IMG/VR virus record: IMGVR_UViG_3300043427_001768
Location: 1-30,908 of that record
Length of the DNA: 30,908 nt
Source of the DNA: a virus
Direction: 5' to 3' (one strand)
Part shown: in pieces, positions 7,340 to 14,742 of the stretch
Position numbering within the stretch: the first letter of the stretch is position 1
Layout: each line of letters begins with the position of its first letter
Notes under the pieces: model-generated
The model's input: the letters and a program-made list of their open reading frames with translations, nothing else
The model's database searches: none
Told to the model about the DNA's origin: nothing
Translations under genes and position numbers: made by a program

Positions 7340-8818
7340 ATGGCTGACGGCATCCTCGACGGTATCAGCAACGCAGTTGGCGGCGTTGGCGACTTCTTTC
7401 TGAACAGAGGTCGCTACGCCGATCCGAACGCCATCAATCCTCAGTTCGGCGTTCCAGAGGCCGATGTTCGTCAGGCTGGGATCAACACGCTGGCGAACGT
7501 ATCTGCGCTGCTTCTCGCTGCTGGGCAGCCGATGAGCGGATCTGAACGCGCAAAGCTGTTGGCCGGTATTGGTCCTGCTCTCGGCGGGATGCAGACCGAC
7601 ATCTACAAGGCTTCGCAGGCTCGCCTGATGACGGCGCAGCAGCGCACCGCGATGGAAGAGGCTCGTGGCCTTGCGTCCCTTGGCGAGAGGATGAAGACAG
7701 ATCCCGAAGGTGTTGGGAGACTTATCGGCAGGGATGCTGATTTCGTTCGCGCTAATACGCCGACCAACATCATGAAGATCATGCAAAGCATCGGAACTCG
7801 TGATCCGTTGCAAAGGGAGTTGCAGCAGGCTCAGCTTGGCGAACTCAAGACGAAGCAGCAGATTGCTCAGGAAGAGGCTGCGTCTCTGGCTTCTCTAAGC
7901 GAGCAAATGAAGACAGACCCTGAAGGCGTTGGACGTATGATTGGTCAGGACGCTGATTTTGTCCGCCGCTCTTCGCCAAGAACAATTATGGAAATTTCTA
8001 AGCAGCGTGCGACAGCGCGGTCAAGCGGTCAGTTCCGTGAAGAAACGCGCATTGGCCCCGAAGGGAAACCTATTCTTGGTCAGGTCAACACTGCAACAAA
8101 TGAGTTCAAGCCTTACGTTCAGCCGCCTACCACTCAGATAACCGGTGAGAAGGCTGAGGAGGCCACAGTCGGCAAATCGCTGGGTGAAAGGCAAATCGAG
8201 ACGCTAACAGCAGCCGCAAAAGTGCCTATAGAAATAGCAAAACTTAATCTTACGGAAAGGATTGCTGGGAACATAGCAACAGGTAAATGGGCTGACGTTA
8301 AGGGTAGCATTGTGGCAGGAGCTAAGGCGCTTGGTATATCTGATGACGCGATTAGAAGCATCTCTGGATTGGACCCAAATCTCCCCGCAGCACAGCAGCA
8401 ATTAACATCTATTTTCAGCAGCCTTACTATCGGTTTGCTCGGGCCAGGTGGCTTTCCTACCAACAACTTTTCTAACAAAGATTTGGAATTTTTGAATAAC
8501 ATTTATCCCAGAATTACCGACGAGCCAGAAGCGATTAAATTGAAAATTGAGGTTATGCGAAGGATAGAAAGGCAGAAGGCTGACAAAGCGTCGGAATGGA
8601 GAACGTATCAAAAAAGAGAAAGAGATGCTGGAAGGAAGCCGAGCTTCTATGATTTTGAGCAAGACTATCTTTCTAAGCTGAATGATCTTGCAAAGGATGG
8701 GAAGGACGTCTTCTCGGATCTAATTCCGAGAATACCTGCTGCTGCAACTGGGGGCGCTCGCCCTGCTGCACCTCTTAGCGGAACCGCTGGTGGCCTGAAT
8801 TGGAGAGTTGAGCAATGA
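7340..8818 (+). CDS. Internal virion (ejection-type) protein with an internal duplication
   Basis: The 492-residue product is helical and polar and follows an AAGGAG ribosome binding site. Residues about 105-149 and 177-221 are two copies of one module: LASLGERMKTDPEGVGRLIG / DADFVR and LASLSEQMKTDPEGVGRMIG / DADFVR, about 72 residues apart. The C-terminal half contains YPRITDEPEAIKLKIEVMRR and a KASEWRTYQKRERDAGRKPS charged helix typical of ejection or tail-internal proteins. The position before the 760-residue protein supports a DNA ejection role. No enzyme motif is seen. Confidence 0.6.
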   Translation: MADGILDGISNAVGGVGDFFLNRGRYADPNAINPQFGVPEADVRQAGINTLANVSALLLAAGQPMSGSERAKLLAGIGPALGGMQTDIYKASQARLMTAQQRTAMEEARGLASLGERMKTDPEGVGRLIGRDADFVRANTPTNIMKIMQSIGTRDPLQRELQQAQLGELKTKQQIAQEEAASLASLSEQMKTDPEGVGRMIGQDADFVRRSSPRTIMEISKQRATARSSGQFREETRIGPEGKPILGQVNTATNEFKPYVQPPTTQITGEKAEEATVGKSLGERQIETLTAAAKVPIEIAKLNLTERIAGNIATGKWADVKGSIVAGAKALGISDDAIRSISGLDPNLPAAQQQLTSIFSSLTIGLLGPGGFPTNNFSNKDLEFLNNIYPRITDEPEAIKLKIEVMRRIERQKADKASEWRTYQKRERDAGRKPSFYDFEQDYLSKLNDLAKDGKDVFSDLIPRIPAAATGGARPAAPLSGTAGGLNWRVEQ

Positions 8819-11097
8819 CCACGCTTAACATCGAAGGCCGCCGTGTAAAGGTGGATGACGCCTTTCTCTCGATGTCGCCAGAAGAGCAGACGCGCGTCGT
8901 GTCTGAGATCGCTCGCTCTCTGAATTTGCAGCCGTCAGCTCCTGCTGCGGCGCAGGCTCCCGCTGCTGAATTTGTTCCGCCACCTCCCGGTATGGGCGAG
9001 TTTATGCCGCTTGCGACGACGCAGGCAGAAGCCGGTCAGATCCGTTCTGCGCAGCAGGAGGCTTTGAAAGGTGTGGCTTCTGGCGTAGGTCAGATCGCTA
9101 CAGGGACCGCAGAGCTTGTCCCAGGTCAGCTTGGTCAGCGCGCTGCTGAAGCAACGCAATACCTGAAAGAAGTCGGCTCGCCTGAAGGCCAGATGATAGG
9201 CCGTGCGGGTGCCAGCATCGCCCCCTTCGCTGCTGGCGCTCGCGCAGTTGGCGGCATCGGGCAGGCGATTACCGCCATACCTGGCGTTGCAAATGTCGCT
9301 GGCCGTCTTCCTGCTTTCGTGCAGGGCGCTGGCCGCATTCTTGGTGGCGCTACATCTGGCGCTGCTGGCGGCGCTGCTGTAGGCGCGACAGCCCCGACTG
9401 GAATAGTTTCGGAGCCGGAACGATTTGCTGCGAAGCGCGGCGAGGCTGGCAAAGAGGCTGCTATCGGCGGCGCTATCGGCGGCGGCTTCGGGCTTCTCGG
9501 AGAAGGCGTCCGCGCTGCTCGCGGGACTATGCTTCCTGAGATTGTAGGCGCGCGTGTTGAAGGCGTTGGCGGTCAGCAGTTCGATGATGCAGCCCGACTT
9601 ATCTCTGACGCCAAGAGCAGGTTTGGCATCGACATCACGCCCGCAGAAGCGCTTCAGGCTGTTACAGGCGGTCGCACTGGAATGGGAAATCTTCAGGGAT
9701 ACCTTGAGCAATCTCGTGGCGGCGCGCAAGCGTTCGCGCAAAGGATGGGAGATAGGCCTGAGCAAGTAGCTACGGCTGTGCAAAGACAATTAGACGAGAT
9801 AGCTCCGGCCTTGCGCAATCCTTCGCTTCTGGAGTTTGAAGCTCGCAAGATAGCAGATCAATACAAGCAACAAATTGATAGAATGCGAACGCAGGCCACT
9901 CAGCAGTTCTATCAGCCTGCTAGGGGAAAAGAAGTTAATCCAAACGCGGTTGGAGCTGTCGTTAAAGAAATTCGGTCTCTAGCTGCGGAAGATAAATCAG
10001 GTAAGATTATTGCTCCAGTTCTTCAGCGACTTGAAAATCTCTTGATTGCAAAACCTGCGCAGCCAGCAGTCGGACCTGGCCCGCGCGAGGTGCCGACTGG
10101 AATGCGCGCAATGCGCGTTTCAGAACCTCCGAAGGCGGCTGTTCCTGAAGAATATATTACAGATGTGAACACGCTTGAGATGGCTCGCCAGCTACTTAAG
10201 TACAGCGCTGATGCTCCACTGTATACCGCTGAAGGCATCTCTAAGGTGCAGAGCAAGAAGCTTCTGGATGGGCTTAAGTCCCTAGGAGATATGCTTGAGA
10301 GAAATGTCCCTCAATTAAAGCAAGGTAGGGCTGAATACGAGAAATTTTCCCGCCGATTGGACAAACAAAATTTAACGGTAACTGGTCAGTTTGCTGACGC
10401 TCCCACCTTGCGACAACAGCAACAAGTTTTGTTTCCATCTGGAGAGCGGCTGGTTCCTGGGCAAGAAGGCGAAATTGAGCGTGCCTTTAGATCAATAGCT
10501 ACAAGGCAGGAGCGTTTACGGCCAGAGCAGATGCCGCTTCCTGATTTTGAAGCGCCACGCGCCGCTGCCCCTCAGATCGCGCGCCAGCTTCTGCGGCAAG
10601 AGCTTGCAGGCACATCAGCACGCACTGCTGAAGCCCTTACCTCCCGTGGTCTTCCGAACCAATATGCAGGCGCTGCATTCCAAGCAGCTCTACAAAGAAA
10701 CCCGCAGCAGTACGCCAACCTTCAAGCTGCATTTAGGGGAGCTGGCGTTCCGTTTGAGCCAACATCTCGCTTGCTCGAAGTGCTGCAAGCTACCGGATAT
10801 CGTCAGGGGGCAGGTTCACAAACAGAACCGTTTAGACAGTTCAACGAACTTATCGGATCTGGCGGGTTGAGCGGCGCAGTGCGAGGAATAGCTTCTCCGT
10901 CTACAACAACTCGACAGGCTTTGACCCAAGGCGCTATCGAAACGAGGACAGCCGAACTGAGCCGCATCCTTCTCAGCGGCGAAGAAGGGCTGCGCACGAT
11001 CCAGCGTCTTGCTCGCCGAAACGACACGGACGGCGAGATAGCGCGCAATCTTCTGAGCCTCAGAGATGTGACCGCTGGAGGGCTGTTAAGCCAATAA
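8815..11097 (+). CDS. Large internal virion / DNA ejection protein
   Basis: The start overlaps the preceding stop (ATGA). The 760-residue product opens MTTLNIEGRRVKVDDAFLSM and SPEEQTRVVSEIARSL, an N-terminal signature common to large internal virion proteins. Residues about 85-235 are Gly/Ala rich and hydrophobic (GRAGASIAPFAAGARAVGG, GGATSGAAGGAAVGA) and could cross membranes during ejection. The rest is helical with coiled-coil potential. It ends the virion operon and its last 12 bp overlap, tail to tail, the integrase gene on the other strand. Confidence 0.65.
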   Translation: MTTLNIEGRRVKVDDAFLSMSPEEQTRVVSEIARSLNLQPSAPAAAQAPAAEFVPPPPGMGEFMPLATTQAEAGQIRSAQQEALKGVASGVGQIATGTAELVPGQLGQRAAEATQYLKEVGSPEGQMIGRAGASIAPFAAGARAVGGIGQAITAIPGVANVAGRLPAFVQGAGRILGGATSGAAGGAAVGATAPTGIVSEPERFAAKRGEAGKEAAIGGAIGGGFGLLGEGVRAARGTMLPEIVGARVEGVGGQQFDDAARLISDAKSRFGIDITPAEALQAVTGGRTGMGNLQGYLEQSRGGAQAFAQRMGDRPEQVATAVQRQLDEIAPALRNPSLLEFEARKIADQYKQQIDRMRTQATQQFYQPARGKEVNPNAVGAVVKEIRSLAAEDKSGKIIAPVLQRLENLLIAKPAQPAVGPGPREVPTGMRAMRVSEPPKAAVPEEYITDVNTLEMARQLLKYSADAPLYTAEGISKVQSKKLLDGLKSLGDMLERNVPQLKQGRAEYEKFSRRLDKQNLTVTGQFADAPTLRQQQQVLFPSGERLVPGQEGEIERAFRSIATRQERLRPEQMPLPDFEAPRAAAPQIARQLLRQELAGTSARTAEALTSRGLPNQYAGAAFQAALQRNPQQYANLQAAFRGAGVPFEPTSRLLEVLQATGYRQGAGSQTEPFRQFNELIGSGGLSGAVRGIASPSTTTRQALTQGAIETRTAELSRILLSGEEGLRTIQRLARRNDTDGEIARNLLSLRDVTAGGLLSQ

Positions 11098-11976
11098 CCC
11101 TTCCATCGCCTCCGCCAGCTCCGCGTCGTCTGCTTCAAAGACGTGGGCATAGGTCCGCAGCGTCGTGGTCACGTCGGAATGGCCGAGGCGCTGCGAGACT
11201 GCTTTCACCGGCATCTTCTTCCGCAGCAGCGTTGTTGCGTGCGCATGTCGGGCTGAGTGTAAGCAATACCCGTCACCCAGCCCGACCGCTGCCATCGCAG
11301 CACCTACGGAGCGAGAAAGGTGCGCGAGAGAGGGACGCCCGCCCTGTGCCGAGAGGAGGATGGTCTCAGACGGGCCTCGTGATATTGCACGAAGCTCCCC
11401 CAAAAGACTAGCGGGCAGAGAGACGACACGCACAGCCGACGCTGTTTTCGGTTTGGAAACACGCTCCACGCCGCCAATCCGCACAATTCCCTTGGTCACG
11501 AAAAGTTTACCTGTGGATAAGTCCACGTCTCCCCAAGTCAGCGCAGCGATCTCTCCACGGCGCAGGCCGGTCGCAATCGCGATCCTGACGGCCAGCCCTA
11601 CCAGCGGCTTGTGCTCGACGTAATCCAGAAGCGCCCGGATCTGGTCATCCGTCAGCGCCTTCCTATCCGTCTTTTCCTTGCGGGGCGGTTTGACTTTGAG
11701 CATGGGCGATGCAGGAATATCGCCCTGTTCCACGACCCAGGAGAAGAAGCCGCAGAGGATCTGGTGAGCGACCCGAACCGTGGACGCCGAACACGTCCGC
11801 AGGCGGGCAATGTACCACGACGTAATGTGTTGAGGCTTAACATCGCAGATGGGCAAGTTCCCATGCAGGCCGAGGAAGCCGCAGCAAAAATCCCTGTAGT
11901 TTCTGGCCGTTGTCTCTGAGATCAGGCCGAGCCCGCGACGTTCCTCGATCCAGTCCGCAAATCGCTCCTGCAACAT
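11086..11976 (-). CDS. int: Tyrosine recombinase (integrase)
   Basis: The 296-residue enzyme has an N-terminal SAM-like core-binding domain (about residues 1-85) and a catalytic domain with all expected residues: R139 in ATGLRRGEIAAL, a lysine in SKPKTAS (about 177), H240 and R243 in HSARHAHATTLL, H266 in LGHSDVTTTL and nucleophile Y276 in RTYAHVF. It integrates and excises the phage chromosome. It has no extra N-terminal arm-binding domain, and no excisionase was recognised. It converges with the virion operon and diverges from the early operon. attP was not identified. Confidence 0.95.
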   Translation of the reverse strand: MLQERFADWIEERRGLGLISETTARNYRDFCCGFLGLHGNLPICDVKPQHITSWYIARLRTCSASTVRVAHQILCGFFSWVVEQGDIPASPMLKVKPPRKEKTDRKALTDDQIRALLDYVEHKPLVGLAVRIAIATGLRRGEIAALTWGDVDLSTGKLFVTKGIVRIGGVERVSKPKTASAVRVVSLPASLLGELRAISRGPSETILLSAQGGRPSLAHLSRSVGAAMAAVGLGDGYCLHSARHAHATTLLRKKMPVKAVSQRLGHSDVTTTLRTYAHVFEADDAELAEAMEGLLA

Positions 11977-11995
11977 TTTTCTCGCTCCGTCGCTT

Positions 11996-12076
11996 TTCTC
12001 TATTGACGGAATTAAAATTGACGATCATTCTCTCCTCGTCAAGTCGGCTGATGCGCCGCACATTCAGGAGCGAGGG
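11996..12076. promoter_or_regulatory. Divergent control region between integrase and early operon
   Basis: The roughly 100-bp gap contains two direct copies of TTGACG (12003-12008 and 12018-12023) and one inverted copy (CGTCAA, 12037-12042). The inverted copy could be a -35 box for the integrase strand, followed after 17 bp by an AT-rich AATTTT stretch. Plus-strand -10 boxes are not convincing. The array could equally be an operator. A ribosome binding site (CAGGAGCGAGGG) precedes ATG 12077. Confidence 0.35.
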
Positions 12077-12274
12077 ATGACGGAAAAATACGAAGTTGAT
12101 GGAGTGAGACTCCACGATCTGCTGGCCGAAGCGTCTTTCGTCATCGGCTCCCTGGGAGGCCAGCCAAACGTCCCGCTGACAGACGCTGCACGACATGAAA
12201 TGGTTTTGATCGCAGCGCGCTTGCGCAAGGCGCGGGATGCAGTGATCGCAGATCAGAAGCAGGTGCAATCATGA
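12077..12274 (+). CDS. Small early protein, unknown function
   Basis: This is the first gene of the early operon, with a strong ribosome binding site. The 65-residue product (MTEKYEVDGVRLHDLLAEAS...) is helical and charged, with an acidic N-terminus and basic central helix (ARLRKARDAVIADQ). No motif is recognised. Its stop overlaps the next ATG (ATGA). First early genes of phages are often host-takeover factors, but nothing here shows that. Confidence 0.6.
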   Translation: MTEKYEVDGVRLHDLLAEASFVIGSLGGQPNVPLTDAARHEMVLIAARLRKARDAVIADQKQVQS

Positions 12275-12462
12275 CGTACATGACACACGAAGATGTGATG
12301 CAGCACATGACGAAGATTGTTCTTCCAGCCTTCACGCGCTGGCAGGCTATCGAGCTGCTGCTTGCTGCTGGGTATTCATTGGAAGAAGTAGCCACGTTCG
12401 TTGACGAAGCCATGCGTCGTGCATGGCGCATGATGAGGAAGAGGAGCTATAGAAATGGGTAA
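12271..12462 (+). CDS. Small early protein, unknown function
   Basis: The 63-residue helical product is coupled to the previous gene by ATGA and overlaps the next gene by 8 bp. It contains RWQAIELLLAAGYSLEEVAT and ends with a strongly basic segment (RRAWRMMRKRSYRNG). The central AIELLLAAGYSLEEVATFV could be a small helix-turn-helix-like unit, but it is too short to assign. Confidence 0.55.
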   Translation: MTYMTHEDVMQHMTKIVLPAFTRWQAIELLLAAGYSLEEVATFVDEAMRRAWRMMRKRSYRNG

Positions 12463-12750
12463 TGTTATTATAAACGGAGTTGAGTACGCGCCTGTTAAGA
12501 AAGCAGCGGGATCTCGCGCTGTTGTCGTTGTTGATCGCGGCTGGATTTTTGCCGGAGATGTGACGCGCGCCGATGGGCGAATTTATCTTTCTAATGCGCT
12601 GCACGTTTTTAAATGGGAGTCGCTAGGCTTTAGCGGAATGATTGCAGATCCTAAAAAGGCAAAAGCAGACTTACGCAAAATCGCTGACGTTGACATTCCA
12701 GAAGGTGCTGAAGTGTTTTGCGTACCTATTCCTGATGGCTGGGGGCTCTG

Positions 12751-12751
<1 letters not shown>
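12455..12751 (+). CDS. Conserved-looking small protein (possible DUF6948-like)
   Basis: The 98-residue product begins MGNVIINGVEYAPVKKA, then AVVVVDRGWIFAGDVTRADG, NALHVFKWESLGFSGMI and a C-terminus ending PIPDGWGL. The combination of a VDRGW strand and an aromatic K/R-W-ES-G segment recalls small phage proteins assigned to DUF6948; this comparison is from memory and tentative. It immediately precedes, with a TGATG overlap, the Gly-rich repeat protein. I recall a similar pairing in other phages. Function unknown. Confidence 0.55.
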
Positions 12752-12998
<247 letters not shown>

Positions 12999-13002
<4 letters not shown>

Positions 13003-13277
13003 CCAACAATCAGCTTGTTTCAATCGTAGAACGCATTGAGAAGATCGAGGATGATCGGGCGCTGCTCGCTGCGGATGTGAAGGAGATTTACTCCGAAGCG
13101 AAAAGCAACGGGTTCGATCCGAAGATAATCAAAAAGATTATCGCCATGCGAAAGAAGGATGCCGAAGAGCGCGAACGCGAGGAGGATCTGCTTCAGAGTT
13201 ACATGGCTGCGCTCGGGATGCTCGCAGACACGCCGCTCGGAGAAGCCGCCATGGCTCGCGCCAAGGAGCAGTTCTGA
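12999..13277 (+). CDS. GapR-like nucleoid-associated protein (DUF2312)
   Basis: The 92-residue product starts MTNNQLVSIVERIEKIEDDR and continues ALLAADVKEIYSEAKSNGFD, PKIIKKIIAMRKKDAEERER, matching the GapR/DUF2312 core, in which the long N-terminal helix and the basic second helix clamp overtwisted DNA. Alphaproteobacterial GapR follows positive supercoils at replication forks. Here it is coupled by ATGA to the Gly-rich gene and by TGATG to the methyltransferase gene, inside the phage early operon. It may help phage replication or compete with host GapR. The start is fixed by the ATGA overlap; the gene could have been read with an upstream fusion frame. Confidence 0.9.
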
Positions 13278-14035
13278 TGCAATGGCTGAAGACAAAAACG
13301 CATTTTGGCCCGCACATCTGGGTCTGCCTTGAGGATCAAGGCGTGTCCCGCTCAATCCTGCACACAGGACGGTGGGAGCCTCATGTTGAGAAGCTGCTGC
13401 ACGACTACACATATAGGGACATCACGTTTCTCGATGTCGGGGCGAACGTCGGCTACTTCTCTCTTTCAGTGGCGAGCAAGCTGCGCGCTCTTGGGTCTGG
13501 TCGCGTAATCGCTGTTGAGGCTAACCCGCTCGTCACGCCCTATCTGATGGCGTCCGTCGTTGAATCCGGTCTGGACGACATCATTGATGTTCTGCCTTAT
13601 GCCGTCTCCGAAGAGAACGGTTTGGTCGAAATGCTGGCTGAATTTGGCGACAACCTTGGGGGATCTACGATCAGGAAAGTGTCGCGCCAGGATGTGAGCA
13701 AGAACGTGGTTCCGTGCGTGAAGCTGGATGACGTGCTGGATGATGTTCCGCATATCGACTTAATGAAGATGGACATAGAAGGCGCGGAGCTTTTGGCGCT
13801 TCATGGGATGAAGGCGCTGCTCATTCGGCACAAGCCTGACATCATCATGGAGATCAACAAGGATTGCCTACAAGGCGTCTCTGGCGTCTCTGTGGCGACG
13901 CTCTCCAATCACATGAAGCTGATCGGCTACGAAGCGTTCGACTTCTTTGGTGAGCTGCGGAAGGTGAGCGTCGAGGAAATCGTAGAGATCGTTGACGCCA
14001 ACAATTACTACGACTTTTTGTTCCGTCCGAAGTGA
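13277..14035 (+). CDS. FkbM family SAM-dependent methyltransferase
   Basis: The 252-residue product has the SAM-binding motif FLDVGANVGYFSLSVAS at about residues 51-67, VIAVEANPLVTPYLMASVVE (motif II), and VKLDDVLDDVPHIDLMKMDI followed by EGAELLALHGM, the typical FkbM core. FkbM enzymes O-methylate sugars or small molecules. A phage copy could modify a host surface glycan or a nucleotide-related metabolite, but the substrate cannot be read from sequence. It sits in the early operon between GapR and the DnaA-like gene, coupled to both. Confidence 0.88.
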   Translation: MQWLKTKTHFGPHIWVCLEDQGVSRSILHTGRWEPHVEKLLHDYTYRDITFLDVGANVGYFSLSVASKLRALGSGRVIAVEANPLVTPYLMASVVESGLDDIIDVLPYAVSEENGLVEMLAEFGDNLGGSTIRKVSRQDVSKNVVPCVKLDDVLDDVPHIDLMKMDIEGAELLALHGMKALLIRHKPDIIMEINKDCLQGVSGVSVATLSNHMKLIGYEAFDFFGELRKVSVEEIVEIVDANNYYDFLFRPK

Positions 14036-14043
14036 GGCGTTCG

Positions 14044-14433
14044 ATGAACCTGGAGCAGCAGATCGCACATTACAAGTCGGTTCGCAACAGGATCATGAAC
14101 GCGAAACGTGCTTCGCTGGTGATGAAGAAGGAGCCTGATCCGGAGGACGTGTACGTGGCTCCAAAGCCGCCGAAGAAGAGGAGAGAGCATAACGTCAAGG
14201 TGACGAAGGAGACGCAGGAAAGCATCGCGTACATATTGGATGCTTACGGAGTGACGTGGAACGAGGTTATCGGTCCATGCCGAAAGATTAAATACACAAT
14301 GCCAAGGCGCGCGATTTGGTGGATGCTGCGGTGCAAAGGATTAAGCACCGCGCATATAGGCACTCTGACTAATCGCGATCACACAACCATTCTCAACGGA
14401 CTGAAAAAGGTGAGCTCATGGGACCGAAACTGA
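14044..14433 (+). CDS. DnaA domain-IV-like DNA-binding protein
   Basis: The 129-residue protein has a basic, disordered N-terminus. Its C-terminal domain matches the DnaA box-binding domain: YGVTWNEVIGPCRK, MPRRAIWWMLRCKGLSTAHI, then NRDHTTILNGLKKV, where DHTT is the signature of DnaA domain IV. There is no AAA+ ATPase, so it cannot be an initiator alone; it may mark a phage origin or occupy host DnaA boxes. ATG 14044 has GAGG six bases upstream. GTG 14032, overlapping the previous stop, is the alternative start. Confidence 0.82.
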   Translation: MNLEQQIAHYKSVRNRIMNAKRASLVMKKEPDPEDVYVAPKPPKKRREHNVKVTKETQESIAYILDAYGVTWNEVIGPCRKIKYTMPRRAIWWMLRCKGLSTAHIGTLTNRDHTTILNGLKKVSSWDRN

Positions 14434-14741
14434 TTTTGAACGAAGCAAGCAATCTGATCGATGATCGTGGCGTTAACTATGGCGGCATCGAGCAGAATTT
14501 TGACCGCGCTGCGAAGATCGCCAGCCTGAAGCTGGACAAGCACATCTCGCCATACGAAGTCGCGATCATTCTTGAGAGTGTCAAAGATGCGCGCCGCGCT
14601 GTAGCGCCTGAGCATTACGACAGCCACATCGACGGGATTAATTACCGGGCATTTGCGCTGCTGCTGTCCGGCGCTCAGAGGGGCATCCCGACGACGCAGG
14701 AGATGGCCGGGATGATTAACAAGCTGAACGATGAGGCGTAA
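14418..14741 (+). CDS. Phage early protein (DUF6378-like)
   Basis: The 107-residue helical product starts MGPKLILNEASNLIDDRGVN and contains YGGIEQNFDRAAKIASLKL, SPYEVAIILESVKDARRA, and HYDSHIDGINYRAFALLL. The plan leader helix, R.(V)NYG..E.NF...A, K..R and D..IDG..Y matches small phage proteins listed as DUF6378, which look like MazG/dUTPase-type helical bundles. Metal-binding acidic residues are visible but activity is unproven. It overlaps the DnaA-like gene by 16 bp. Confidence 0.65.
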   Translation: MGPKLILNEASNLIDDRGVNYGGIEQNFDRAAKIASLKLDKHISPYEVAIILESVKDARRAVAPEHYDSHIDGINYRAFALLLSGAQRGIPTTQEMAGMINKLNDEA

Positions 14742-14742
14742 T

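Noticed and set aside
8935-9789. 284-residue minus-strand frame opposite the large ejection gene
   Set aside because: Ser/Arg/Ala-rich shadow within a continuous plus-strand gene with coupled start.
13108-13130. GGTTCGATCC, a T-loop-like sequence suggesting a tRNA
   Set aside because: It lies in the GapR-like coding sequence and no acceptor or anticodon stems can be formed around it. No tRNA was found in the window.
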